DNA of 64,000 nucleotides, taken from assembly GCF_002797595.1 (NCBI RefSeq), contig NZ_PGFE01000003.1, positions 124,001 to 188,000 of the forward strand, given 5' to 3'. The DNA is from Sediminihabitans luteus. GTDB lineage: Bacteria; Actinomycetota; Actinomycetes; Actinomycetales; Cellulomonadaceae. The notes beneath the pieces were generated by a model. It did no database searches, was not told where the DNA came from, and saw only the letters and a program-made list of their open reading frames with translations. Both the position numbers and the translations under genes were made by a program. Shown here in pieces: positions 47,121 to 55,704 of the stretch. Each line of letters starts with the position of its first letter. Positions within the stretch are counted from its first letter, which is position 1.

Positions 47121-50100
47121 CTACGCGAGCCGGTCGGCGAGCAGCTGCGCGAGGCTCACGCCCTGCACGCCCGCGAGGTCGTCGGCCTGCGTGCGGCACG
47201 AGAACCCGTCCGCGAGGTACACCGACCCCTCGGGGGCGTCGCGCAGCGCGGGCAGCAGCGAGTTCTCCGCGACCGCGACCGACGTCTCGTAGTGCCCCTT
47301 CTGCATGCCGAAGTTCCCGGCGAGGCCGCAGCAGCCGGCGAGCGTCGTGATGGTTGCGCCCGCCTCGGTGAGCAGCTTCTCCTCGGCGCGGAACCCCATG
47401 ACGGCGTGCTGGTGGCAGTGCGGCTGGACGACGGCGGTCACGTCCGAGAGGTCGGGCATCTGCCACCCGGTCTCGGGCGCGGGCCCGTGCTCGGGCGACG
47501 CGAGGAGCTGCGCGAGCGTGTGCGTCGCCCCGGCGACGGCCTGCGCGCGCGGGTCGTCGGGGAACAGGTCGAGCAGGTCGGAGCGCAGCACCGCGGTGCA
47601 CGAGGGCTCGAGCCCGACGATCGGGATGCCGTTGACTGCGTACGGGCCGAGCACCGTGAGCAGGGTCGACAGGCGCGAGCGCGCACCGTCGAGCTGCCCC
47701 GTGCTGATCCACGTGAGACCGCAGCAGACCTCCTGGTCGGGGACGACGACGTCGTAGCCGGCCGCCCGCAGCACGCTGAGCGCCGCCTGCGGCACCTCGG
47801 GGTCGAACGAGTCGGAGAACGAGTCGGTCCACAGCACGACCTTGGGCCGGCCCGCGACGGGCGGGCGGCCCGGCACCTGGTCGAGGCCGAGGCCGGGGAC
47901 GCCGTTCGACGCGCCGCCGCGCTTCCACCAGGTGCGGAACGGCACCTCGGCGAACTCGAGCATGTTCCGGCGCGTGTCCATGCCGCCGCCCCACAGGACC
48001 GCCTTCGCGATCGGGCGGTACGACAGCACCTTGTTGGCGAGGCGCGGCATCCCGGTGACCAGGCGCGCCCACCGCGGCAGCCAGCCGAGCGTGTAGTGGT
48101 CGACCGGACGCAGCTTCCCCTTGTACGTGCGGTACAGCGACTCGGACTTGTACTGCGCGATGTCGACGCCCGCGGGGCAGTCGGACGAGCACGCCTTGCA
48201 GCTCAGGCACAGGTCGAGCGAGTCGCGCACCTCGGGCGCCGAGAGCCCGCCGACGAGCGTGCCGTTGACGGCCTCCTGCAGCACGCGGGCGCGGGCCCGC
48301 GTGACGTCCTTCTCGTCCTTGGTCGCCTGGTACGACGGGCACATGAAGCCGCCCGACGCGGACGTGTCCGAGCGGCACTTGCCGACGCCCACGCAGCGGT
48401 GCACCGCCGTCGTCATGTCGTGGTGGTCGTGCGCGAACGAGAACCCGACGTAGCCGGACTTCTTCTGCATGCCCTTCGCGTCGGCGGGGGCCTTGGCGAG
48501 CAGCGGCAGCGCGAGCGGGCGCCGCAGGTCCTCGTCGATGCCGGCCGGGTGCACCACGACGCCCGGGTTGAGCAGCTCCTTCGGGTCGAACAGCGCCTTG
48601 AACTTCTCCATGAGCTCGATCGCCTCGGCCGAGTACATGAGGGGCAGCAGCTCGGACCGGGCGCGTCCGTCGCCGTGCTCGCCCGAGAGCGAGCCGCCGT
48701 ACGTGCCCACGAGCATCGCCGCGTCGGTCAGGAACGTGCGCAGCACCGAGCCGGTCTCGTTCAGCGGAACGTCGATGCGCATGTGCACGCAGCCGTCGCC
48801 GAAGTGCCCGAACACCAGGCCGTCCACGCCGTAGCGCGCCATGAGCGCCTCGAGGTCGCGCAGGTACGCACCGAGCTTCTCGGGCGGCACCGCGGAGTCC
48901 TCCCATCCCGGCCACGCCTGCTCGCCCGCCGGGGTGCGCCCACCCAGCCCCGCGCCGTCCGCCCGGATCTGCCACATCTTGGTCGCGTCGGGCCCTGCGG
49001 GCAGGATCATCGTCGCGGTGCTCGCCGACGCCGCCACGATCTTCTCGGCGTTCGCCTGCGCGGCCTCGGGGGTGTCGCCCGCGACCTCGACCATGAGCCA
49101 GCCCGCGCCCGCGGGGAGCTCGGGCACCGACGCGGCGCCCTTGTGCCGTCGCACGACGTCGACGAGGCGCGCGTCGAGCCCCTCGATCGCGAGGGGCTCG
49201 AGCGGGAGCAGCGCGACGACGTCGTCGGCCGCGCTCGGCATGTCGTCGTACCCGAGCACGACGAGCGTGGGCTGCTTCGGGACCGGCACCAGCCGCACGG
49301 TCGCCTCGAGGATCGTCACGACCGTGCCCTCGGTGCCCACGAGCGCCTTGGCGAGGTCGGAGCCGTTCTCGGGCAGCAGGTGCTCGAGCGAGTAGCCCGA
49401 GACCTGGCGGCCGAACCGGCCGAACTCGGTGCGGATCAGCGCGAGGTTCTCGGCGACGAGCTCGGCGAGCCCCGGCACCTGCGCGAACGTCTTGTCGCCC
49501 GCGCCCGCCGTGAACCGTCGGCCGCGGCCGTCGACGACGTCGAGCGCGACCACGTTCTCGACCGTGCGGCCGTAGGCGACGGCGTGCGGACCGCACGCGT
49601 TGTTGCCGATCATGCCGCCGAGCGTCGCGCGGTTCTGCGTCGACGGGTCGGGCCCGAACCGCAGCCCGTGCGGCGCGGCGGCCTTCTGCAGCGACGACAT
49701 GACGACGCCGGGCTGCACGCGCGCGGTCGAGGTGCCGGGGTCGACCTCGAGGATCTCGTGCAGGTGCCGCGAGACGTCGAGCACGACGCCCGAGCCGATC
49801 GAGTTGCCCGCGGTCGACGTGCCGCCCCCGCGCAGGGTCAGCGGGACGCCGACCTCGCGCGCCATCGCGGCCGCGGCGACGACGTCCTCGACCGTGGTCG
49901 GGAACGCGACCACGTCGGGCACGACCCGGTAGTTCGACGCGTCCGTCGAGTACTCGGCGCGTCGGCGCGTGCCGGTCTCGACCGTGCCCGACATGACCGA
50001 GCGCAGGGCCTCGGCGACGGCCTCGCGGGCCTGCGCGGCCGCGCGTTCGGCCTCGACCTCGGCGTCGTGCACGCGCTGCTCCGCCGACTCCTGGGCGGGC

Positions 50101-50150
50101 GGCGGGGTCGGTGCGGCGGTCAGTGCGGTGGGTGCGGGCGCGTCGGACAC
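47121..50150 (-). CDS. FAD-binding and (Fe-S)-binding oxidoreductase (GlcD-GlcF / D-2-hydroxyacid dehydrogenase type)
   Basis: A 1009-aa fusion. FAD_binding_4 domain (about 70-250: LTLRGGGTSTAGNSIGSG, GGMIGNNACGPHAVAYGR), FAD-oxidase C domain (to about 530; FGHFGDGCVHMRID), then 4Fe-4S segments (C-V-G-V-G-K-C and CLSCKACSSDCPAGVD) and two CCG half-domains (EVCCGLTW, AGCCGLAGNFGMQKGHYE). Such proteins oxidise D-lactate or D-2-hydroxyglutarate and pass electrons to the quinone pool. GTG 50150 is chosen (GAGAAT -10-like box 6 nt upstream); a start at 50174 is possible. Stands alone. Confidence 0.9.
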   Translation of the reverse strand: MSDAPAPTALTAAPTPPPAQESAEQRVHDAEVEAERAAAQAREAVAEALRSVMSGTVETGTRRRAEYSTDASNYRVVPDVVAFPTTVEDVVAAAAMAREVGVPLTLRGGGTSTAGNSIGSGVVLDVSRHLHEILEVDPGTSTARVQPGVVMSSLQKAAAPHGLRFGPDPSTQNRATLGGMIGNNACGPHAVAYGRTVENVVALDVVDGRGRRFTAGAGDKTFAQVPGLAELVAENLALIRTEFGRFGRQVSGYSLEHLLPENGSDLAKALVGTEGTVVTILEATVRLVPVPKQPTLVVLGYDDMPSAADDVVALLPLEPLAIEGLDARLVDVVRRHKGAASVPELPAGAGWLMVEVAGDTPEAAQANAEKIVAASASTATMILPAGPDATKMWQIRADGAGLGGRTPAGEQAWPGWEDSAVPPEKLGAYLRDLEALMARYGVDGLVFGHFGDGCVHMRIDVPLNETGSVLRTFLTDAAMLVGTYGGSLSGEHGDGRARSELLPLMYSAEAIELMEKFKALFDPKELLNPGVVVHPAGIDEDLRRPLALPLLAKAPADAKGMQKKSGYVGFSFAHDHHDMTTAVHRCVGVGKCRSDTSASGGFMCPSYQATKDEKDVTRARARVLQEAVNGTLVGGLSAPEVRDSLDLCLSCKACSSDCPAGVDIAQYKSESLYRTYKGKLRPVDHYTLGWLPRWARLVTGMPRLANKVLSYRPIAKAVLWGGGMDTRRNMLEFAEVPFRTWWKRGGASNGVPGLGLDQVPGRPPVAGRPKVVLWTDSFSDSFDPEVPQAALSVLRAAGYDVVVPDQEVCCGLTWISTGQLDGARSRLSTLLTVLGPYAVNGIPIVGLEPSCTAVLRSDLLDLFPDDPRAQAVAGATHTLAQLLASPEHGPAPETGWQMPDLSDVTAVVQPHCHQHAVMGFRAEEKLLTEAGATITTLAGCCGLAGNFGMQKGHYETSVAVAENSLLPALRDAPEGSVYLADGFSCRTQADDLAGVQGVSLAQLLADRLA

Positions 50151-50156
50151 GCTGCG

Positions 50157-50162
50157 ATTCTC
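50157..50162 (-). promoter_or_regulatory. -10-like box for leaderless FAD/Fe-S gene
   Basis: GAGAAT on the minus strand, 6 nt before GTG 50150. Weaker than TANNNT sites. Confidence 0.35.
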
Positions 50163-50173
50163 GCACCCTCGCA

Positions 50174-50187
50174 CGGGTGCGCACCCG
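50174..50187. terminator. 14-bp perfect palindrome between YhgE and FAD/Fe-S genes
   Basis: CGGGTGCGCACCCG, extendable by CTCG/CGAG flanks, lies 21 bp beyond the YhgE stop and just upstream of the -10 of the next minus-strand gene. It could be a terminator or an operator. Confidence 0.45.
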
Positions 50188-50208
50188 AGGTGTCCGGGGT
50201 GCGGCGGG

Positions 50209-52413
50209 TCAGAGCACGAGCTCGGGCTGCAGGCGCGTGACGGTCCACACGCGCTGCCGCGACGCCGCCCACGTCGTCACCGCGAGCGCCCCGACGAGGA
50301 ACGCGACGAGCACCGCGACGGCTGTCCACACCGCGGCGGGGTCGCCCCCGAACAGCAGGTGCCGCAGCCCCTCGACCCCGTAGGTCATGGGCAGCATGTG
50401 GTGGAACGTGCGCAGCGGCTCGGGCAGGGTCTGCCAGGGGAACGTGCCGCCCGCGCTGACGAGCTGCACGAGCATGAGCACGAGGCCGAGGAACTGCCCG
50501 GCGGCGCCGAGCCACACGTTGAGCGCCTGCAGGATCGCGACGAACGTCGCGGTGAGCAGCACGAGGAACAGCGCCGCGCCGATCCCGTGCACGGGCGTGA
50601 TGCCGAGCCCGAACCACGTCACGGCGAGCATCGCGAGCACCTGTACGACGCCGACGAGGAACGGGGTGAGCCAGCCGCCGACCGCGGCCTGCCACGCGGG
50701 CCGTCCCGCGGCCAGGGCCCGCGTGGAGAGCGGGCGCACGAGCAGGAACAGCACGTAGGCGCCGATCCACGTCGCGAGGCTGAGGAAGAACGGGGCGAGC
50801 CCGCCGCCGTACGTCCCGGCGGACGAGAGCTCGGAGGCGTCGACCGCGACGGGGTCGCCGAGGGTCTCGGCGGTCGCGGCGGCGGTGTCGTCGTCGGGGT
50901 TCGGCACCTGGGCCAGGCCGTCGGCGAGACCGTCGCGCAGGTCGGTCGTGCCGTCGACGAGGTCGCCCGCGCCGTCGACGAGGTCGGACGTGCCGTCGGC
51001 GAGCGTGCTCGCACCCGCGGAGAGGTCCCCGGTGCCGGTCGCAAGCGTGCCCGCGCCCGTCGCAAGGGTCCCGGCCCCGGTGTCGAGCGAGGTCGCGCCC
51101 GCCGCGAGGTCGGACGCGCCGTCCGCGAGGGTCCCGGCCCCGGTCGCGAGGTCGGACGCCCCGGCGGCGAGGTCGTCCCCGCCGTCCGCGGCGTCGGCGA
51201 CGCCCTGGGCGAGGTCGGGGGCCGCGTCGGCGAGGGTCTCGGCACCGTCCGCGACGTCCTGCGCCCCGGCCGAGAGCGCGTCGAGCTGGTCGGCCGCGCC
51301 CCGGACGTCGTCCGCGGCGTCGGTGAGCGGGCCGACCTGGTCGTCGAGCGCGGCGAGGACGGCGTCGACGGTGTCCTGCGGCACGCCCTGGTCGAGCAGC
51401 GTCCGCTCGAGGTCGGTGCGCGCGTCGGCGAGGCCCGCGACGAGGTCGTCGGCGGCCTGCGCGGCCTGGTCGCCGTAGCCCGCGACGCTCGCGTTGCCGT
51501 CGGCGACCTGCCGGGCACCGTCGGCGAGCGTGCGGGCGTCGGCCGGGAGGTCGGACGTCGCGTCGCGCAGCCGGTCGAGGCCCGCGGAGAGGTCCGTGGC
51601 GCCGTCGGCGAGGGTGCTCGCGCCGGTGTCGAGCGCGGTCGCGCCGGTGCTGAGGTCCGTGGCCCCGTCGGCGAGCGTGCCCGTCGCGGTGTGCAGCGCG
51701 GACGCGCCGTCGGCGAGGTCCGCGGCGCCGTCGGCGGCGTCCTGCGCGCCCGCGGCGAGGGTGGTCGCGCCGTCGTGCGCCTGCGTGACGCCGTCGGCGA
51801 GCCGCCCGCTGCCGTCGAGGAGCTGGTCGGCGCCGTCGAGCGCGTCGGCGAGGTTCGTGTGGATCTCGGCGAACCCGTCGAGGAACTGGGTCGCGGCCTC
51901 CTCGCCCACCTGCGACGCGACCGCGTCGCGAACCTCGCCCACGATGGTGTTCGCGATGGTCGTCGCGAGGTAGTTGTTGGCGTCGTTCGTGACCAGGCGC
52001 AGGCTCGCCTGGTGGGGTGCGAGCTCGCCCGCCGAGACGAGGTCGGCCGAGAAGTCCGGGCCGACGATCAGCGCGGCGTCGAACGTGCCGTCGCGCACGC
52101 CCTCCTCGGCCGCGGCCTCGCTCGTGGGGACCCACGCGAACCCGCCGTCGTCCTCGAGCTGGTCGGCGACGTCCTGCCCGTAGGAGACGGTCGACGTCGC
52201 GCCCGTCGCCGGGTCCGTCGTGGTCGCGCCGCGGTCCTGCACGACGACCGCCGCGGGCACCTCGTCGAGCCGCCCGTACGGGTCGTGGTTCGCGAACAGG
52301 TACAGCCCCGCGTAGAGCGTCGGGATGATCGCCATGGCGAGCACCGCGAGCCGCGGCAGCGTGCCGGACGTGAGCCGCCGCAGCTCGGAGAGCGAAAGGC
52401 GCAGCGGGGTCAT
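50209..52413 (-). CDS. YhgE/Pip-family membrane protein (ABC-2-like)
   Basis: A 734-aa protein: one N-terminal membrane helix (about 20-42), a large extracellular part, then five or six C-terminal helices (about 520-720) of the ABC-2 permease type. The extracellular part holds about 25 copies of an 11-residue pattern like LADGASDLAAG, a beta-helix or coiled YhgE hallmark. Homologues serve as phage receptors (Pip) and are linked to type VII secretion and lipid export in Gram-positives. ATG 52413 overlaps the ATPase-like gene by 4 bp; TetR-controlled. Confidence 0.88.
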   Translation of the reverse strand: MTPLRLSLSELRRLTSGTLPRLAVLAMAIIPTLYAGLYLFANHDPYGRLDEVPAAVVVQDRGATTTDPATGATSTVSYGQDVADQLEDDGGFAWVPTSEAAAEEGVRDGTFDAALIVGPDFSADLVSAGELAPHQASLRLVTNDANNYLATTIANTIVGEVRDAVASQVGEEAATQFLDGFAEIHTNLADALDGADQLLDGSGRLADGVTQAHDGATTLAAGAQDAADGAADLADGASALHTATGTLADGATDLSTGATALDTGASTLADGATDLSAGLDRLRDATSDLPADARTLADGARQVADGNASVAGYGDQAAQAADDLVAGLADARTDLERTLLDQGVPQDTVDAVLAALDDQVGPLTDAADDVRGAADQLDALSAGAQDVADGAETLADAAPDLAQGVADAADGGDDLAAGASDLATGAGTLADGASDLAAGATSLDTGAGTLATGAGTLATGTGDLSAGASTLADGTSDLVDGAGDLVDGTTDLRDGLADGLAQVPNPDDDTAAATAETLGDPVAVDASELSSAGTYGGGLAPFFLSLATWIGAYVLFLLVRPLSTRALAAGRPAWQAAVGGWLTPFLVGVVQVLAMLAVTWFGLGITPVHGIGAALFLVLLTATFVAILQALNVWLGAAGQFLGLVLMLVQLVSAGGTFPWQTLPEPLRTFHHMLPMTYGVEGLRHLLFGGDPAAVWTAVAVLVAFLVGALAVTTWAASRQRVWTVTRLQPELVL

Positions 52414-53228
52414 CGGGGGTCCTCGGGTTCGGTGTCGTGGGTGTCGTGGGTGTCGTGGATGTCGCGGGTGTCGCGGGTGTCGTGGTCGGGCGCGGTGTCG
52501 GACGCCGCCGGGCCGGGTTCTGGCGCGGGCTCCGGCTCGGGCTCCGGCTCGGGGAACCGTTCGGCGAGCGCGATCTCGGGCGGCGAGTGCAGCGGGTCGG
52601 CGGAGCGTGCGCCGAGCAGCTCGGCTCCCAGGAGGCGCGCGGTGGCGCGGGTCGCGCCGACGAGCACGCCGTACCCCTGCTCGGCGTAGTGCCGGGCGAG
52701 CTCCCAGGTCGCGTGCGGGTCGCCGCCGTGCCGGTCGGGCAGCACGAGCACGAGGAACCGCACGTCGGGCCGTGCCGCGGCGAGCGCGGTGAGCAGCGCC
52801 GTCCGGTCGGGCCCGGCGAGCTGGTCGACGCGGGCGCGGCGGTCGAGGGCGCTGCCGCACGCGTACGCGGCGATCCACCGGGCGACGTCACCGGGCCACG
52901 CGCGCAGGCCCGCGAACGTGAGTCCCTCGGCGACGACGTCCGCGACCGTGAGCGCGTCGTCGGGCTCGGTGATGCCGGGCACGTCGACGACGGCGGAGAC
53001 GTCGCGCAGCGTGCGCGCCCCGACCACCGCGCGGTCGCCGGCGTCGAGCACGACGGACCCGCCCGCGGGCCGCATGCGGCCGGTCGCGACGAGCGCGAGC
53101 GCGGTGTGCCCATGGCCCGGCTCGGCGGCGACGAGGACGCGCTCGCGCGTCGCGAGCGTGCCGGAGAAGGGCGCGAGCAGCGGGTCGCGCCGCCCGTCGA
53201 CGCGCACCTGGTCGAGCGTGATCTGCAC
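52410..53228 (-). CDS. degenerate ABC ATPase-like partner of YhgE protein
   Basis: A 272-aa protein that aligns by order of features with ABC ATPases but has lost the key residues: the Walker A position reads AAEPGHGHTALALV (His for the Lys), the signature LAGPDRTALL lacks LSGG, and Walker B becomes FLVLVLPDRHGG. The C-terminus is a Glu/Pro run and a DTHDTRD-type repeat from 9-bp DNA repeats (52437-52490). GTG 53228 has GGAGG at 4 nt and overlaps yhgE downstream. It may be a non-hydrolysing regulatory subunit; unrecognised otherwise. Confidence 0.68.
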   Translation of the reverse strand: MQITLDQVRVDGRRDPLLAPFSGTLATRERVLVAAEPGHGHTALALVATGRMRPAGGSVVLDAGDRAVVGARTLRDVSAVVDVPGITEPDDALTVADVVAEGLTFAGLRAWPGDVARWIAAYACGSALDRRARVDQLAGPDRTALLTALAAARPDVRFLVLVLPDRHGGDPHATWELARHYAEQGYGVLVGATRATARLLGAELLGARSADPLHSPPEIALAERFPEPEPEPEPAPEPGPAASDTAPDHDTRDTRDIHDTHDTHDTEPEDPR

Positions 53229-53242
53229 CGGTCCTCCGAACG

Positions 53243-53261
53243 TGTTGACTGACGGTCAACA
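53243..53261. promoter_or_regulatory. TetR operator O1
   Basis: Perfect 7-bp arms TGTTGAC and GTCAACA spaced by 5 bp. It lies at the predicted transcription start of the minus-strand ATPase-like/yhgE operon. Identical arms occur in O2, 32 bp away centre to centre (about three helical turns). Confidence 0.85.
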
Positions 53262-53306
53262 ACGCTACGCCTCTTGTTGACTCATGGTCAACAGTGCGGG
53301 CAGACT
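53262..53306. promoter_or_regulatory. divergent promoters for tetR and the yhgE operon
   Basis: Minus strand: TTGACC (in O2) and TAGCGT with an 18-bp spacer. Plus strand: TTGACT (in O2) and CAGACT (53301-53306) with an 18-bp spacer; CAGACT ends 6 nt before the tetR ATG, so tetR is leaderless. Both -35 elements lie within operator O2, so one bound dimer blocks both directions. Confidence 0.7.
53275..53293. promoter_or_regulatory. TetR operator O2
   Basis: TGTTGAC-N5-GTCAACA, the same perfect arms as O1 with a different spacer (TCATG). It contains the -35 hexamers of both divergent promoters. Confidence 0.85.
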
Positions 53307-53312
53307 GGCCCC

Positions 53313-53960
53313 ATGACGCCCCCGACCCGCCGCGCCGCCCGCCGCGAGCCCGAGGACCGCCGTCGCGAGCTGCTCGAGGCCGCGGTCGCGCAGGCCGACG
53401 ACGCCGGGCTCGCCGACCTCGCCCCGGCCGACGTCGCCGCACGCGCCGGCCGCTCCAAGGCCCTCGTCTTCCACTACTTCGACTCCACGACGGGCCTGCG
53501 CCGCGACGTCGCGGCGGTCGCGGTCGCGGAGCTCGACGCCGCGCTCGTCGCCCCGCCCACGCTCCCCGCGGCCGCGCGTCCGGGGTACCTCGCGCACGCG
53601 TTCGTCTCGGCCGTGCTCGCGCGGCGACGCATCTGGCAGGACGTCTGGCTCGGCGCGCTCGCGACCGACCCGCCCACGCGCGAGGCCCTCGACGTGGTGC
53701 GCGACGCCCTGGTCGACCGGATGGCCCTGACGGCCGTCACGATCGGCGTCGACCCCTCCCCCCGCCTGCGCACGCTCGCCCGCGGGTGGGTCGCGCTCGT
53801 CGAGAACATCACGGCGTCGTGGCTCGCCGACGACCGGGTGCTCGACCGCGACGCGCTCGAGGAGATGATCGTCGCGAGCCTCGCGGTGCTCGCCCCCGAG
53901 CTCCCCGAGCCGACCCGCACCGCCCTGACCACGATCACGGGCGCCGCCGGGACGCGCTGA
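53313..53960 (+). CDS. TetR/AcrR-family repressor
   Basis: A 215-aa regulator with an N-terminal HTH (LADLAPADVAARAGRSKALVFHYF, read in pieces around residues 30-57) and a helical ligand domain. It almost certainly binds the two TGTTGAC-N5-GTCAACA operators and represses itself and the divergent pseudo-ATPase/YhgE operon. ATG 53313 sits 6 nt after CAGACT; an in-frame ATG at 53274 would lie inside O2 and is unlikely. Inducer unknown. Confidence 0.9.
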   Translation: MTPPTRRAARREPEDRRRELLEAAVAQADDAGLADLAPADVAARAGRSKALVFHYFDSTTGLRRDVAAVAVAELDAALVAPPTLPAAARPGYLAHAFVSAVLARRRIWQDVWLGALATDPPTREALDVVRDALVDRMALTAVTIGVDPSPRLRTLARGWVALVENITASWLADDRVLDRDALEEMIVASLAVLAPELPEPTRTALTTITGAAGTR

Positions 53961-54032
53961 CCTGCGTCGGCAGGCGGCGGGCACCCGCAGCCGATAGCGT
54001 CGACGCAGGCCCTAACCCCCCGGAGGTCCAGC

Positions 54033-55070
54033 ATGCGCGTGGTCGTGGTCGGTGCGAGCGGGAACGTGGGGACGGCGCTGCTCGCCGCCCTCGCGCACGA
54101 GCCCGTCGTCACGTCGCTCGTGGGCGTCGCCCGCCGCGTGCCGCGCGCCGACGGCTCGAGCACGGTCCGGTTCCCGCACGACGCCGCGACCTGGGTGCGC
54201 GTCGACCTGTCGGCCCCCGTGCCCGACGGCGCCCCGGACCCGCTGCACGAGGCGTTCGCGGGCGCGGACGTCGTCGTCCACCTCGCATGGGCCGTGCAGC
54301 CGAGCCACGAGCGCGAGCTGCTGCGGCGCACCAACGTCGGCGGGACGCGCCGCGTGCTCGACGCCGCGGCCGAGGCCGGTGTCCGGCACGTCGTGCTCGC
54401 CTCGTCCGTCGGCGCGTACTCCGCGAGCCCCGTCGAGACGCCGCGGCGCGAGGACTGGCCCGCCCGCGGCATCACGTCGTCGGGCTACAGCGTCGACAAG
54501 ACCGTCGCCGAGGACCTCCTCGCCGAGCACTCACGACGCCACCCCGGGACGGTGTTCACCGCCGTGCGCTCGGCGATCGTGGTGCAGCGCGAGGCCGCGA
54601 GCGAGATCGCCCGGTATTTCCTCGGCCCGCTCGCCGCGCTGCCGCTGCGCCGCGACGGCACGGTCCCCGTGCTCGTGTGGCCCGAGGGCCTGCGGCTCCA
54701 GGTCGTGCACGCCGCCGACCTCGCCGACGCGTACCGGCGGATCGTGGTCCAACGGCAGCCGGGCGTGTTCAACGTCGCGGCCGACGACATCCTGCACGCG
54801 CAGGACGTCGCCGACGTGGTCGCCGACGGCAAGCTGCGGCTCGTCGCGGCCCGGACCGCGCGCACGGCCGTCGACGCCGCGTGGCGGCTGCGCGCGCTGC
54901 CCATGGACCCGGGCTGGGTCGACCTCGCGCTCGGCGCGCCCGTGCTCGACACGAGCCTCGCGCGCACCCTGCTGCGATGGTCACCGACCCGCACGAGCCG
55001 CGAGGCGATCACCGAGCTGGCCGCGGGCTTCGCGGACGACGCGACGCCCGCGAGCCCGCCGCTGCTCTGA
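54033..55070 (+). CDS. NAD-dependent epimerase/dehydratase (extended SDR)
   Basis: A 345-aa Rossmann enzyme: VVVVGASGNVGTALL (GxxGxxG, residues 3-17), ADVVVHLAWAV, and the active-site Tyr-Lys in GYSVDKTVAED with SSVGAYS carrying the Ser. A TAGCGT box about 35 bp upstream and GGAGG at 7 nt give a conventional leader, unlike many neighbours. Substrate is probably a nucleotide sugar or similar; not determinable. Codon use as neighbours. Confidence 0.87.
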   Translation: MRVVVVGASGNVGTALLAALAHEPVVTSLVGVARRVPRADGSSTVRFPHDAATWVRVDLSAPVPDGAPDPLHEAFAGADVVVHLAWAVQPSHERELLRRTNVGGTRRVLDAAAEAGVRHVVLASSVGAYSASPVETPRREDWPARGITSSGYSVDKTVAEDLLAEHSRRHPGTVFTAVRSAIVVQREAASEIARYFLGPLAALPLRRDGTVPVLVWPEGLRLQVVHAADLADAYRRIVVQRQPGVFNVAADDILHAQDVADVVADGKLRLVAARTARTAVDAAWRLRALPMDPGWVDLALGAPVLDTSLARTLLRWSPTRTSREAITELAAGFADDATPASPPLL

Positions 55071-55078
55071 CGCCCGGG

Positions 55079-55519
55079 TCAGGACTCGAGCGTCGCCTCG
55101 AGCGTGATCTCGGTGCCCGTGAGCGCCTTCGAGACCGGGCACGTGGCCTTCGCCTCGGCCGCGACCTCGGCGAACCTCGCGGCGTCGATGCCCTCGACCT
55201 CGCCGCGCACCGTGATCGCGATCGTCGGGATGCGGAACCCGCCGGCCGGGTCCTCGCCGAGCGCGACGTCGGCCGAGACCTCGAGCGCGACCGGCGTCGC
55301 GCCCGCGGCCGCGAGCAGCGCGGAGAGCTGCATCGCGAAGCAGGACGAGTGCGCGGCCGCGATGAGTTCCTCCGGGCTCGTGACGCCCTCGGCGTCCTCG
55401 GCGGCGCGGCGCGGGAACGACACGTCGAACGTCGCGGCGCCCGAGCTCGTGAGCTCGACCTGCCCGGTGCCCTCCTCGAGGGTCCCGTTCCATGCGGTAC
55501 GTGCGATGCGGTGCGGCAT
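55079..55519 (-). CDS. OsmC-family peroxiredoxin
   Basis: Reduces organic hydroperoxides through a two-cysteine mechanism. Catalytic cysteines are in AAHSSCFAMQLSALL and KATCPVSKAL; EELIAAAHSSCFAM and GTGQVELTSSGAATFDVSFP are OsmC rather than Ohr-like. 146 aa, full length. ATG 55519 has AGGAG at 5 nt. Convergent with the SDR gene, 8 bp apart. In mycothiol organisms the reductant is usually lipoyl or thiol based; not determined here. Confidence 0.9.
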   Translation of the reverse strand: MPHRIARTAWNGTLEEGTGQVELTSSGAATFDVSFPRRAAEDAEGVTSPEELIAAAHSSCFAMQLSALLAAAGATPVALEVSADVALGEDPAGGFRIPTIAITVRGEVEGIDAARFAEVAAEAKATCPVSKALTGTEITLEATLES

Positions 55520-55620
55520 GCTGTCTCCTTCGTCGTGGTGGCTGGGCGCCCGCGAGGCTCGGCCGGGCGGGGCGCCCCGGCCAGGGTAGGACGAACCCGG
55601 GGAACACGACCGTCGGCGGC

Positions 55621-55679
55621 CACGGCGCCGACTGAACACGGTGCCGACGGGCACGGTGGCGACTGAACACGGTGGCGAG
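55621..55679. repeat. 16-bp tandem repeat, about 3.7 copies
   Basis: Units of CACGGTGGCGACTGAA type at 55621, 55637, 55652 and 55668 (one unit is 15 bp), just upstream of the SRPBCC promoter. Confidence 0.8.
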
Positions 55680-55692
55680 GCCGACGCTGACC

Positions 55693-55698
55693 GATACT
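55693..55698 (+). promoter_or_regulatory. -10 box for leaderless SRPBCC gene
   Basis: GATACT, 6 nt before ATG 55705; identical in hexamer and spacing to that of mshA. It argues against the earlier in-frame GTG at 55672. Confidence 0.45.
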
Positions 55699-55704
55699 GA
55701 CGGG

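Noticed and set aside
47040-50240. Plus-strand open frame of 1066 codons
   Set aside because: Antisense shadow of the FAD/Fe-S dehydrogenase; composition is Arg/His/Val-rich and lacks domain features.
53274-53312. ATG at 53274 as the tetR start
   Set aside because: This codon lies upstream of the predicted transcript start and within the promoter/operator region; ATG 53313 fits the -10 spacing and family length.
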